Positions 25,668 through 38,052 of a DNA stretch of 64,000 nt are shown in pieces (the first letter of the stretch is position 1; each line of letters opens with the position of its first letter). The translations under genes and the position numbers were made by a program. The DNA is from Phallusia mammillata (lineage: Eukaryota > Chordata > Ascidiacea > Phlebobranchia > Ascidiidae), in contig QLIY01000651.1 in assembly GCA_003260075.1 (NCBI GenBank), forward strand, positions 30,766 through 94,765, in the 5' to 3' direction. The notes under the pieces are model-generated. The model ran no database searches and was not told the DNA's origin. It was given only the letters and a program-made list of their open reading frames with translations.

Positions 25668-27885
25668 GTGCGAGGAAACGGATCCAATAACAATTTATTG
25701 ACTATAGCATCCATTAATTTTTATTGCGTTGTATATAGCTTTTCGCCATACAAGAATGTTTTATTGGGTCTGTAAATAATGGCAACTTCTAACATAATCT
25801 TAATTACAAATCAAACGGTAGGAAGTAAGTTTGTTACATTATGTGTATTAAGGTTTACTTTCGAGGAGCGGCCGATAAATCAATAAATCATAAATCACAT
25901 GACAATATTATTTTTTTCAAGGCGTAATGCAGTTGAATATGGTTTATTACGGAAGTCGCTTTGCGTGGTTGCTTTTTGAGTTAGTCTTCAATGGTATTTA
26001 AAAGTTATTTTTAACACACACATTAAAAATACTGTACTTTACAAGATGATCGACGAATATAAATATACCGTAATGAAGAATCGACTGTGTAATATTGTGA
26101 AACGTTGGCCCCAAACTTAACGTTGGTCCCAAACGTAATCACAACGCAACGCAACGTCTATAATAATAATAAAAAAATGTATATTGTTTAACCAGCCAAA
26201 CAGGAAATACGTCAATACAGACAACTTATCAAGTTCAGTGTGTTACAAAAGCAAAGTGCTGGTCTGTTCATGTGATCTTGTCCAGGCATTAAACAGAAGG
26301 CAACTTTTACGATCTTGTGTTGTTAATTTTGCTGATATAACTTTACCTGGTAGATCATTTATTAAAACCAAAATCAGCAAAGTCGTATCAGGCCGTACTA
26401 ATTTTTCATGTTAATTGTCGGTCCCTTTACTGTTTATTGCAGTGGTTCTCAAACTTTTTGAGCATGCGACACATTAAAAAACTATAGGGGGGGGGGATAC
26501 TGTAATTTACAAGATGATCGACGAGAAGAAATATACCATAATGAAGAATCGACTGAGTGATGTTGTGAAATGTTGGCCCCAAACTTAACAACTCCAACCA
26601 CTTAACTGCATACAATCGACCAATCACAGCGCCGCGCATAACGTCTATAATAATAATAAATAATTAAATATATATTGTTTAATCAGCCAAACAAAAAATA
26701 CGTCAATACAGACAACTTATCAAGTTCGGTGTGTTACAAAAGCAAAACGCTGGTGAGTTCACAGGATCTTATCCAGGCATAACCAAAATCAGCAAAATCA
26801 TTTCAGGCCATACTACTTTTCCATGTTATTTTTCGGTCCCTTTACTGTTTGTTGTGTAAAATAAACAGATATTTAAGGGTAAAACTGCCAACTACTTTAA
26901 TTTCATGAAATCTTTGTGAAACCTAGATCAGAACAGTTTTAACAACGTTGGTACAGCGTTCTTGCATGCGTGCCACTCTAGGGTTGTTTGTAAGGGAACA
27001 TACAAAAAGAAATTTGTTTTTTCATAAACGCTCACAAACAAAGCAAATTGAAGATAGATTGTTTCCACCAGTAAAGTGATGTTATAACTTTCCTGAGAGG
27101 GCTGTGAGCCTGAGGTTGTCGACCCCTGTTTTGGAGAAAAGATTTTATATATTAATGTAAATGAGCAACAGTAGTGTAAGCGAGCAACTGCTGTGAGTGA
27201 CAAGTAATGTACCAAGTGTTGTTTTACAATACCGGGGCATCTACGCATTCGACTCCGGTCATGTGCGCTCACCCATCAGTGCGAACCCAATTACATCACA
27301 CATGACATGATATCACTGCATGGGCTTGAATCAGCAGAGTGGCGTTACATCCTGATCTAATTGTTGCAGGAAACATTGCAAAGTCAACGAATCGTTTTAT
27401 GCTATATGGAAACATTGCAAAGTCAACAAATCATCATATGCTTTATAAGTTATAAATATCTATAGAGTTGGAAAATATTTGGTTTAAGTTGATCGTCAGT
27501 TAGAGATCGGTACAAAGTAGGGTAGTTCACTTGGTTCAAGCTAAATTTATATTTCGTAATTATTAATCAACGTTAGCTTTACTTGCGGGAGGAATTGGGT
27601 CTTAAAATATGTTGTTGGTGGTTTCAAAATAAGTAATATGGTGGTTTCAAATCAAAACACGCTTTTTCGGTTTTATACGGCAGTGTTTTCTTACCATTAA
27701 GCTAGTGACACACTACAGTGTCTTAAAACTTATCCAAATTTACTTAGCTATATCATGCGTGAATCGCTTTTACTTTTTTGTTTCAAAAGTGCATGGCAAT
27801 GTTGTTTTTCTGATCTAAAGTTGCTGTTTACGTACTTTGGTACAAACAAAAGAAAAATAGAGGAGAGTAGAATGAGAACAAAAAA
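25668..27885. other. Intergenic DNA with a local duplication
   Basis: 26030-26437 is repeated, with indels, at 26498-26863. A hAT-like end (CAGTGGTTCTCAAAC) starts at about 26442 in the first copy, next to a G tract, and is absent from the second. From about 26935 the sequence belongs to the 2-kb segment duplicated again at 29172-31237. No gene recognised before 27886. Confidence 0.55.
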
Positions 27886-28980
27886 ATGACAATCTACTTG
27901 TATCTAGTCCTCCTCTTATCTGTTACCAACATACTGATAATACCAATATCCAGGTAAACATACAATGTTTATTTAATTCGTATGGAGTTTTATGATATTT
28001 TGTACCTAATTGTAATTTGATTTTAGGTAATTTTAATTGTTTCATTTTATTTACAATTGTATGATACTTTTAGAAATCTTTCGTTTCGCAGAGCACAGTC
28101 CGTTGATTTGACTTTGGTGCCTGATGCAAGTGGTGAAGATGGGGGGGGGGGCGGATGCATCGATTGAAAAACTGGAAGCACTTAATGTGTTTCCAAATGA
28201 TTTGGGAATGATGAAACGACTTGCTTTGGTTGAAACAAATTTTGGAATGAACATTCTCTACCCAATAGGTGGAATTTGGCAAGTACGCTTATCATCTATT
28301 TTCTATTCGGTTTACTTTCAATACGTTGCATTTCCTCTTGGATTTAGAATGAATTGCCTATTTTTTTATTAGATATCTCCACTTATTTTTTCACAACTGT
28401 CTGCCGAAAGGACATTGTCATCTTTATCTGTTTACCTCGATTCAGCGAGAAATGTGTTTGGGACAAACGTTACTGACTTTTACAGTTCCGACTTCCGGTA
28501 GAGTTGTTACACGATTTTTACCGTTCAGCCTTTTAACGCTTATCTTTCAAGGAAAGTTAAAAAAAGCTCAGACGCAATAATTTTGGAAATAAATATAACA
28601 AAACGGTTATTTCTGCAAATTTTGAAACCACTGCAAAAGTTATTTACATACATGCAACACTCACCACCAAACGTTTGCAGTCCAAATTAAAAAAAAAATA
28701 CGCACAATTTTAGGCTTCCACTTAAATCTGCGCTTGCTGCTCGTCTTCACTTACAACTGATAAGTGGTGCAAATGTACCAATCGAGATCACCAAACAAGC
28801 AACATGGTGGGCAAGGAATTACAACCCGCAGAGAATTGCTCAAGAATACGAGAATCGCGTGATTTCTTATGAAAACGCAGCAAGTAAGTTTAATTAGTAC
28901 AAACAAATTATCAAAAAGGGAAATGCATAACGGTAAGAATCATTCAGGCAAAACGTACAGGTTACGCATATTTTGCAACA
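26935..28980 (+). repeat. Tandem segmental duplication, first unit
   Basis: This ~2.05-kb segment, including VWA copy 4 exons 1-4 and upstream DNA, matches 29172-31237 closely with scattered substitutions and small indels. Both units end in intron 4 around the motif ACGTACAGGTTACGCATA. The second unit continues into the rest of VWA copy 5. Confidence 0.85.
27886..28883 (+). pseudogene. VWA-domain protein, copy 4 (exons 1-4 only)
   Basis: Exons 27886-27953 (signal peptide MTIYLYLVLLLSV...), 28092-28282, 28373-28497 and 28714-28883 correspond to the N-terminal domain (LVETNFG, GGIWQ, PLKSALAARL). No VWA, beta-rich or stalk exons follow; after exon 4 the sequence passes into the second unit of the tandem duplication. 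In exon 2 a tract of 11 Gs replaces the six bases GTTGTA of the other copies, shifting the frame by +7 as written. Most likely a truncated duplicate. The exons could in theory serve as alternative first exons of copy 5 downstream. Confidence 0.75.
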
Positions 28981-29171
28981 GGGGGGGGGGCAATTAGTAC
29001 AAATAATTTATCAAAAAGTGAAATACATAACAGTAAGAATCATTCAGGCAAAACGTACAGGTTACGCATATTTTGCAACAGGGGGGGGGGTCCATCAGAT
29101 TTTTTGGGGGTACGAAGAATGCTCGAACCTGACAAAGGGGTACGAGCAGCAAAAAGGTTGGGAACCCCTGC
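28981..29171 (+). repeat. G-tract junctions with repeated flanks
   Basis: The 90 bases before the G tract at 28981-28990 are repeated at 28992-29080 (ACAGTAAGAATCATTCAGGC...), followed by another G tract and then sequence resembling a hAT right end (GGGAACCCCTG near 29160). Probably an assembly join between overlapping sequences. Confidence 0.6.
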
Positions 29172-29784
29172 TTTAAACAACGTTGGTACAGCGTTCTTGC
29201 TTTCATGCCATTCTAGAGTTTGTGGTGTTTTCACTTTCCTGAGAGGGCTGCTGGCCAGAGGTTGTGGATCCCTGTTTTAAAGAAAAGATTTCATAGACGA
29301 ATGTAAATGAGCAGCAGTATAGAGTAAGCAAGCAACTGTTGTGAGTGACAATTAATCTACCGAGTGTTGTTTTACAATGCCGGGGTATCTACGAATTCGA
29401 CTCCGGTCAAAGCGCTCACCATTATCAGCGCGAACCCAATTACAGCACACATAATATGATATCACTGCATGCGCTTGAATCAGCAGAGTGGCGTTACATC
29501 CTGATCTAATAGTTGCAGGAAACATTGCAAAGTCAACGAATCGTTTTATGCTATATGGAAACATTGCAAAGTCAACGAATCATCATATGCTTTATATAAA
29601 TATATATAGAGTTGGAAAATATTTGGTTTAAGTTGGTCGTCAGTTAGAGATCGGTACAGAGTAGGGTAGTTCACTTGGTTCAAGCTAAATTTATATTTCG
29701 TAAATATTAATCAACGTTAGCTTTACTTGCGGGAGGTAATTGGGTCTTAAAATATGTTGTTGGTGGTTTCAAAATAAGTAATAT

Positions 29785-29816
<32 letters not shown>

Positions 29817-30343
29817 GTTTTATACGGCAGTGTTTTCTTACCATTAAGCTAGTGACACACTACTACAGTGTCTTAAAACTTATCCAAAATTACTTAGCTG
29901 TATCATGCGTGAATCGCTTTTACTTTTTTGTTTCAAAAGTTTTATCTTATTGAGTCACGTTGTATGTCGTGCATGGCAAGGTTGTTTTTCTGATCCAAAG
30001 TTGCTGTTTACGTACTTTGGTATAAACAAAAGAAAAATAGAGGAGAGTAGAATGAGAACAAAAAAATGACAATGTACTTGTATCTAGTCCTGCTCTTATT
30101 TGTTAGCAACATAGGCTACTGATGATACCAATATCCACGTAATTTTAATTGTTTCTATTTATTTACAACATACAATATTTGTTTAATTTGTATAGCGTTT
30201 TATGATATTTTATACATAATTGTAATTTGATTTTAGGTAATTTTAATTGTTTCTTTTTATTTCCATTTGTATGATAATTCAAAAATCTTTCGTTTCGCAG
30301 AGCACAGTCCGTTGACTTGACTTTGGTGCCTGATGCGAGTGGT

Positions 30344-30405
<62 letters not shown>

Positions 30406-31237
30406 TGCATCGATTGAAAAACTGGAAGCACTCAATGTGTTTCCAAATGATTTGGGAATGATGAAACGACTTGCTTTGGTTAAAACAAATTTTGGAATGA
30501 ACATTCTCTACCCAATAGGTGGAATTTGGCAAGTACGTTTTATCATCTATTCGAATTACGTTTACTTTTAATAAGTTGCATTTCCTTTTGGATTTAGAAT
30601 GAATGGCCTATTTTTTTTATTAGATATCTCCACATATTTTTTCAAAACTGTCTGCCGAAAGGACATTATCATCTTTATCTGTTTACCTCGACCCAGCTAG
30701 GAACGTGTTTGAAACAAACGTTACTGACTTCTACAGTTCCGACTTCCGGTAAAATTGTTGTTTGTTGTGAGTTAAACATAACGGTTTTTACCGTTCAGCC
30801 TTTCAGCGCTTTTTTCTGAGGAAAGTTGAAAAAAGCTCAGACGCATTTTTTTAACAGAACGTTTATTTCTGTCAATTTTGAAACCATTGCAAAATTTATT
30901 TACGTACACACAACACTCACCACCAAAGGTTTGCAGTCCAAATTAAAAAAAAATTACACACAATTTTAGGATTCCACTTAAGTCTGCCCTTGCTGCTCGT
31001 CTTTACTTGCAACTGATAAGTGGTGCAAATGTACCAATAGAGATCACCAAACAAGCAACATGGTGGGCAAGGAATTACAACCCGCAGAGAATTGCTCAAG
31101 AATACGAGAATCGCGTGATTTCTTATGAAAACGCAGCAAGTAAGTTCAATTAGTACAAATAATTTATCAAAAAGTGAAATACATAACAGTAAGAATCATT
31201 CAGGCAAAACGTACAGGTTACGCATATTTTGCAACAC
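29172..31237 (+). repeat. Tandem segmental duplication, second unit
   Basis: Counterpart of 26935-28980, containing exons 1-4 of VWA copy 5. A 31-nt G tract (29785-29815) replaces about 30 bases present in the first unit at 27633-27665. Confidence 0.85.
30346..30404 (+). repeat. Poly-G tract inside exon 2 of VWA copy 5, 59 nt
   Basis: Replaces about 11 coding bases (AAGATGTTGTA in other copies). The homologous site in copy 4 has an 11-nt G tract. Confidence 0.85.
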
Positions 31238-31659
31238 ATTTGGTGATGGCTTTTCCGCACATAAAATAATAAGTTACAATTGGAAATCCAGTGATAACAA
31301 CTTTTATGATTTATTTTCCATCATATAAAATCATAATACAAAAAGAACGCCTAAACAAATGATAAGAAAAAATAGGGCGCACAGAAATAGCTCATAATGT
31401 TGCGATTTTATAGGTTGCATCGTTTCCAAACTTGACATTTGGTTGTTGGTGGATGGTTCGGGCAGTATTGGATTCTACAATTTCCGAACGACATTGCGGT
31501 TTGTCGCAAATCTTGTATCCGAGTTTTCGATTGCACCTGACGCTGTTCGCTTCGGTTTCTCAGTTTATTCAAGTCGTCACTACATCATTAGTTACTTTAA
31601 CCAGCACACGAACAACGCCGCCTTTATAAACACAGTCCTTACAACTACATATCCAGGAG

Positions 31660-31992
31660 GTTGGTTTTTAATTGTGCAAATTAGGGTTTCTCTCCCGGGA
31701 TCCCGGGAATCCCGGACAATTTTAGCAAAGGGGGGGGGGGGGGGGGGGGGGTAAAAGACATATTTGAAAATGATGCTAAATCATTCTGACTTAAAATGCA
31801 AAAAATAAATTTGCAGGCTCGGGAGGAAGGAATTATTGTTTATGCTATTGGAATTGGAAGTGGGGGGGGGGTAACCAGCACACGAACAACCCCGCCTTTA
31901 TAAACACATGCCTTACAACCACATATCCAGGAGGTTGGTTTTTAATTGTGCAAATTGTCTACGATCATTTTGTTACCTTTATTCCAACACAG
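31660..31992 (+). repeat. Scrambled segment between exons 5 and 6 of VWA copy 5
   Basis: After the exon 5 donor comes a hAT-like end (TCCCGGGATCCCGGGAATCC), a G tract (31730-31751), a fragment of exon 7 with its preceding intron (to 31861), another G tract, and then a second copy of the end of exon 5 (about 31872-31935) with substitutions. The order cannot reflect a simple gene, so it looks like misjoined or alternative-haplotype sequence. Confidence 0.65.
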
Positions 31993-32508
31993 GAGGAACA
32001 CTCACTGGAAGAGCCATAAACGAAGTTGTCAACAGGGGCTTCAATGAAAGATTTGGCCTCAGACCGCCTTCTGCAGGAGTTCCTCGCGTTATGGTTGTTC
32101 TTACCGATGGACAGAGTGGAGACGATGTTCTACCGCCGTCGGACAGGGTAAGTCATTGCTGTTAGGTTCGGATTTGCGCGTCAGTTAGTTTACCCACCTG
32201 ACAAAAACAAAAAAATCAAACGCAAAAATGTTGCTAGAACCACGAATAAATAAAAGACATATTTGAAAATGATGCTAAATCATTTTAACTTAAAATGCAA
32301 AAAATAAATTTACAGGCTCGGGAGGAAGGAATTATTGTTTATGCTATTGGAATTGGAAGTGGAATTGATCGAACAGAGCTAAAGGAAATAGTCTATCCCG
32401 TGTCTTTCAAATAAATGGCTTTAGTCAATTGTTAAGTACACTAAAAAGTGAACTAAGTGCTGATGCTTGCATGGCTTCCGCTGAAATCCCGGTAGGTTTT
32501 TGAAAAGT

Positions 32509-32673
32509 GGGGGGGGGGGCGAGCTTGAGTTTGATGTTCCAATCGGCAGTGGATCAGGAATCGTTTATATTTCTGAAACGGTTTCACACCCAAGCTCGGC
32601 TGTTTACGACTTCTCTATCATAATTTTGCCCGTAAGTAGGGGGGGGGGTGTATGGCTTCCGCTGAAATCCCGG
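32509..32673 (+). repeat. Misplaced fragments of exons 8 and 7 between G tracts
   Basis: Between G tracts at 32509-32518 and 32639-32648 lies a copy of the second half of exon 8 (matching 32827-32943); after the second tract the end of exon 7 is repeated (about 32650-32673). The proper exon 8 follows at 32747. Confidence 0.7.
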
Positions 32674-33465
32674 TAGGTTTTGCATAAGCTGATGGGCACA
32701 TTTTAAACTTTTAGCTGAATCGACAATCGACATGTTTTAACAAAAGGACAACACAACAGTTGAAGTGGGAGTACCCCAAGGAAACACGTACTACTCAAGT
32801 GTTCAGCTTCCCAATGACGGTTCAGTCGAGCTTGAGTTTGATGTTCCAATCGGCAGTGGATCAGGAATCGTTTATATTTCTGAAACGGTTTCACACCCAA
32901 GCTCGGCTGTTTACGACTTCTCTATCATAATTTTGCCCGTAAGTATTTTGATCAATCTGTCCAAGACATCTTTGACTTTAACAAAATAGAATTTAATAAC
33001 TTTAGGGAAACAACTCCATATCACGTGAATGCTTGTTGCTACTTTACCTTAATACCGCGAAAACGTATTGCTAACAGGGGACAACTATATTGTTACTATA
33101 AACACTGGTGACCTGAATTTGGGCTTGGTATTGGTCGGACAACAATCCAGATCTCGCAGAGCAGTTGATGGTGAAGTTGGCAGCAAACCTTTGTATGTTG
33201 CCTTAAAATCGACCAGCAACGAATCTCTTCAAGTTGGCTTTCAATCCACGGGAAGTCCTGTCAGGGCTGCTGTAAGTGATTTTGGTAGCAAAAAAACACA
33301 TGTGAAAATAAGGCGATTTTTGACAAAGAGAATAATTTTAGGTTTCCACTGCTTCTATAAACGCAACGCCATCAAGTAAATACGAAACCAAGTCGTTGAC
33401 TGAAACGATTCCAGCTATGCAAACAAGCACTGAAACTGTAGCAAAGAGCACTGAAACTGTGATCA

Positions 33466-33912
33466 CAAGCACTGGAACTATGGAAACTGGCACTGGAACT
33501 ATGGAAACTAGCACTGGAACTATGGAAACTAGCACTAAAACTATGGAAACTAGCACTGGAACTATGGAAACTAGCACAGGAACTATGGAAACTAGCACTG
33601 GAACTATGGAAACTAGCGCAGGAACTATGGAAACTAGCACAGGAACTATGGAAACTAGCACTGGAACTATGGAAACTAGCACAGGAACTATGGAAACTAG
33701 CACTGGAACTATGGAAACTAGCACAGGAACTATGGAAACTAGGACTAAAACTATGGAAACTAGCACTGGAACTATGGAAACTAGCACTGGAACTATGGAA
33801 ACTAGCACTAAAACTATGGAAACTAGCACTGGAACTATGGAAACTAGCAATGGAACTATGGAAACTAGCACTAAAACTAGCACAGGAACTATGGAAACTA
33901 GCACTGGAACTA
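33466..33912 (+). repeat. 21-bp coding minisatellite (STGTMET repeat)
   Basis: About 20 tandem copies of a 21-bp unit (ACTATGGAAACTAGCACTGG plus one base), each encoding seven residues rich in Thr and Ser, with variants such as STKTMET and SAGTMET. It expands the stalk of VWA copy 5; copies 1, 2, 3 and 6 lack it, although copy 2 has a few related TET/MST motifs. It also creates a long open frame on the minus strand, an artefact of the period being a multiple of three. Confidence 0.9.
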
Positions 33913-34163
33913 TGAATATAAACAATAATACTATGATAACGAACATAAAAGGTACTGAAACTATGTCAAAGAGCATCGAAACTGTGGGGATGGGAACTGG
34001 AGCTATGGCTAAGAGACCTGATTCTACAACAAAACCTTCAACAACTATCAGTGAATCATCATCAATAAATACTAATGTCACTTCTGCCAGTATAGTTCTT
34101 CATCTTTTGTTTATCATCATGTTCGCAACGTTCTTAGCGTCATGCGGAGCAAAGTTTCTTTGA

Positions 34164-36076
34164 CCTTATAGGTGAATATTGCAGGAACTGGCGCACTAAT
34201 GTTATTGATAGTGAATTAAAACGATTTAGTTTACTTTAAACAAACAGAGAATAATCATTTATACTTATAGAAAAATCGATCCTTCGGTATGGACGTAAAA
34301 TTTTAAATGATCAGATTTTCCAGGACACAGAATAAATATTTTTGATTTCAAGCTTACTCAGGCTTATTCTCAGTAGTGGAGCAATTTTCAAACAATAACA
34401 ATAGTCGTTAGCTTTCATGGTGTTGAACAACTTGTCGAACAAAGGGGCCAAGCATTTTGAGAAATAGTGACATTAATCTAGGATTTATTCAAAATGTATC
34501 ATATTGTAGATATACTTGAAACCTACGCTCTTTTGACAAGCATGACAGTTCTATTCAGATGATAGAACAATCCAACAGTCAATCCGTTCTGTCACAGGTC
34601 CTTTGACTGAGTTCAACATGCGATCACACAACAAAACCGCAATCTGCGATTTTACGTTTTCATCAAACGAGATGTTCGTACTGTCGGTCTATTTGCCTAT
34701 TGCGTAGGTATCTTACATCTTCAACGGCAGACCTTTAACAGCAGCAATTAAGGTAGTTATCATTTGTTGAACGTTAAACGATGTTATTATAATAAACAAT
34801 TTTGGCAGATAATTGTTGTGTCACATACCCTACTAGATTGCATATTTTGTAGTAGAAAACGAAGAAAATTTACGGAAATCAGCAATCACAAGCAAATAAG
34901 ATGCAATATTGTTCATTAGAAAAATCGTGTTAAGTTCGTTTATGTTGGAACACTTTTCAGGGCTGTTGCACACGAAAAACAGACGCCAAGTGCCGTCTCT
35001 AACTGCGCACCTAACGAATTTGTATGCAGTACAACCGCTTTTTTTTGCCTACCATACAATGTAAACTGAGGAGTATTGCGTCGGCCAGTTTGGCGGAACT
35101 AACGCTTCCATAAAAAGTTTTAATCAGTAAAATTGCAGAGTAACAAACACCTCGCTAAGGCAACTGAGAAGGATGGCGTTGGTAAATGTGTCGGATCTAA
35201 CACTTCCTTACAACGGTTCATAACGGTAGAATTACATAGTATCGTAATAAACACCACACTTAGTAATATGCAGAGGATTGTGTTGGCAAGATTGTCGGAA
35301 CTCACACATCCTTGCAGAATTCTTCAAACACTTGTTTCGAGATTTTTAAATAATTTTACTATTTTGAGATACCATTCTAGTCCGATCTCCTGTTTTCTAA
35401 GTATATATGCCGAAGGAACAGTAACTCGTGAGTATAGAGTGAGTTAAGTAATGAATGGGTCTAATAGCGAATTATGAATTGGGACAAAAAAATTCACCTC
35501 ATAGCGCAACGGTCGATATCATCCACTGTGTTAATCAACCAACATGAGCAAAACGTAGGCAACATTTTATGCCGATTAATTACTGCAGTCACGCACACAG
35601 TTGTAAATCAGGAATCAATCACAATTTTATTATTGACACAGCAAAACTTTTAACACTAATGTTGTCATGCCATCGGAACACAGTAAGTTGCGGAAATACG
35701 TGGTCAGTGACTATATAAATGCATGAGATTACAAAGACCAGTACTTCAGTAGATACTTGATGTAGAAGGCGTGTTCATACTATTGCAACTTTTGATGGCA
35801 GTTTTCGTGCAATATTGATTTAATTTATGCAGCTCATTAGTTTGTTTACGGCAATCTAAAAAGATACTTCAAATGGTAAGCTTACTAAAGAAAGCAACAA
35901 AAATATTGAAATAAACAATTTGTCACGATCAGTAAAAAACGTTATTAACAATTTTGTGTAAATTATATGTCAACGTATATTGTTTTATGACAAGAGCATC
36001 AATATTACGGTGTTAGGTACAGAGGAAATCTCAAATAGCACAGCAAAGAACGACCAGACAAAACATTTTTTAAGAT
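34164..36076. other. Intergenic DNA between VWA copies 5 and 6
   Basis: No gene recognised. AT-rich; the short ORF at 35133-35447 has no recognisable domain. Confidence 0.4.
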
Positions 36077-36249
36077 ATGCATTGGCGTATTTTCTTGCTT
36101 TTAATTGTTACCAACATAATACCAAATGCAAGGTAGTCTTGTTGAAATGGATTTTTTTCTATTTTGTGTAGAACATAGATTCATAATTATTTATGGAATA
36201 TAGTAGTTAAATTAGTAAAATTATATAATTATTACTTAAATTCAAGTTA

Positions 36250-36400
36250 GTAAACTGAAGCTTTCAGTACACCTAAATCAATCTGTGTTTTTCGTGTTGC
36301 AATGTATTTTAAGTACTATCGATTTCGCCGATTTAAAGGCATCCTCAGTTCTAAGCAAGAAATAAAATGAAATTACGTTATTTAGACAATAAAAGATGTA
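36250..36400. repeat. Dispersed repeat in intron 1 of VWA copy 6
   Basis: Shares the blocks CACCTAAATCA, CCGATTTAA(T/A)GGCATC and CAGTTCTAAGCAAGAAATAA with 3640-3770 in intron 2 of copy 1. The positions in the two genes differ, so it is either a dispersed element or the remnant of a rearrangement. Confidence 0.55.
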
Positions 36401-36839
36401 AAAATAATATTAAAAGACTTCTACAACGACAACACACTCCTCAAAACTAAATCAAAAGTAAAAAAAACGTAAAGAACGGATACACCATAACGACACGAAA
36501 AACAAAAGGGACGTGGTGGAAAAAAGCGACGTGGTGAAAAAAGCGATAAGACGAACGCGTGACCGAAAAAGTGCGTCCGCAAGCAACCTGCAAAGTTGTT
36601 ATCTAACTTGTGGCAGGATCATTTTTGCGACGTTTATGGTGACTTTGATTTTACCATACCACTTATCTTCACATACGTCCAACATGCACATTGGCAGGTT
36701 GTTCTAAAAATGTGGCGCAAAAGCATTGTTCGATGCCTGGTCGTTTGTCTAATAGCGTCGGGTGATGTTGGTGATAATGGTGAAGCATTGCCCTCTGTTC
36801 TTTTGCAATGGAAAGATCACATGCTTTCCATATGGCTCT

Positions 36840-36990
36840 GTGCGCATTCCATCTGGTTGAAAACTTGTTTTTCGTTTGTCCAACATAGTTTTCTTGGCAC
36901 GGAGTTTATGTGGCAACATGCTCAACTTGCCAAGAAAACTATGTTGGACAAACGAAAACTAAGTTTTCAACCAGATGGAATGCGCACATG
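36840..36990. repeat. Inverted repeat, ~60-bp arms, in intron 1 of VWA copy 6
   Basis: Left arm about 36840-36898 (GTGCGCATTCCATCTGGTTG...) and right arm about 36929-36990 (...CAACCAGATGGAATGCGCAC) are reverse complements, with a ~30-bp loop. The ORF at 36596-37036 crosses it and is not a gene. Confidence 0.75.
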
Positions 36991-37569
36991 TCGAAAACAT
37001 ATAGCGGGTTGGCTATATGGTTGTCAATGTTTTTAAACATAAATATATGAGCCCTTGCTTATTATATTTTTAAACATTGTTTATAATTTGTTTAACCTCA
37101 TTCAATTTATCAGTCATCTTTTCTTGCAGCGCACAGCCCACTGATTTGACTTTGGTGCCTGATGCAAGTGGTGAAGATGTTGTAGATGCATCGATTGCAA
37201 AACTAGAAGCACTTAATGTGTTTTCAAGTGACTTCGGAATGCTGAAACGCATTGCTTTGGTTGAGACAAATTTTGGAACAAACATTTCCGACCCAATGGG
37301 TGGAATTTGGCAAGTAAGTCTTTCATCCCATTTCAAGTTTAAATTAACCTGTAGGATTGAAGGTTCCAAAATGTGACTAAATTTCATATTTTTTGTTAGA
37401 TTACTTCAAACATTAGTTCGCAACTGTCTGACGCTTCTCTATCTCCTTAACTCATCTCAGCGAGTATTGCCTTTGGACAATACATCACCAACTTCAACAG
37501 TTCCGACTTCAGGTAAATGTTTTGTTGGTTGAATAATTTTGTACGCGTTTCGATAGATGATGTTTAAAT

Positions 37570-38052
37570 CAGGGAGTCGAACCGGAACTGAACCCGAACC
37601 CGCGAACCGGTTTGAGCGGTTAATTTCATTAAACCCGAACCGAACCCGAACCGAACCCGAACCGCTAAATACGATTTTCTAAAAACCCGAACCGGAGTTG
37701 AACCCCATGTTTTGTTTTGCGTTGGACCCGAACCGGAACTGAACCAGTAAAAAANCAAAAATAACAGTGCCCGGTCAAAATTATTTTGGAGTTTGATAAG
37801 GCTAAGTAGAAGATGGGTAGAATTAAATTAAAACGAATAAAAATTTGAACCGGTTTAAAAACCGCAAACCGGTTCGGACCGGATAATTTGCCCAAACCGG
37901 AACAAAACCCGAACCCGAAAATATACATTTTTAAAAACCTGAACCGAACCCGAACCCTTAAAAACAAAACGAAGTGAACCCGAACCTTAAAAATCGAACG
38001 AAGTGAACCCGAACCGAACCTGAACCCGTATAACAAGCGGTTCGACTCCCTG
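37570..38052. mobile_element. hAT MITE (CAGGGAGTCGAACCG family), copy a
   Basis: Ends CAGGGAGTCGAACCGG and ...CGGTTCGACTCCCTG, flanked by perfect 8-bp duplications GTTTAAAT (37562-37569, 38053-38060). The interior is full of CCCGAACCGAAC-type repeats. Lies in intron 3 of VWA copy 6. One N at about 37755. Confidence 0.9.

Larger units (their letters stand above)
30066..34163 (+). pseudogene. VWA-domain protein, copy 5 (frameshifted, long mucin-like stalk)
   Basis: Exons by homology: 30066 to about 30138, 30301-30532, 30624-30748, 30970-31139, 31414-31659, 31993-32147, 32316-32491, 32747-32938, 33078-33271, 33342-34163. The VWA retains DGSGS and LTDGQSGDD, and RSRR is present. Lesions: 5 extra bases in exon 1 bring a TGA into the signal peptide, and the expected donor base is changed; exon 2 contains a 59-nt G tract; the conserved VETNFG reads VKTNFG; exon 7 is 7 nt shorter than in paralogues, giving an early stop; exon 9 has 2 extra bases. 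Exon 10 is open for 274 codons and holds about 20 copies of a 7-residue STGTMET repeat before the hydrophobic tail. Intron 5 and the region around exon 7 are scrambled by G-tract joins (31730-31870, 32509-32648). Probably a pseudogene; with such assembly noise, a functional allele is possible. Confidence 0.65.

Noticed and set aside
33466-33912. CRISPR-like array
   Set aside because: The repeats are directly adjacent without spacers and lie in a eukaryotic coding exon.
33338-34081. Long minus-strand ORF of ~247 residues with VSIVPVL repeats
   Set aside because: It is the antisense of the 21-bp minisatellite; a period divisible by three keeps several frames open. No other support.
36596-37036. 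ORF of 146 residues in intron 1 of VWA copy 6
   Set aside because: It runs through a 60-bp-arm inverted repeat and has no recognisable domain.
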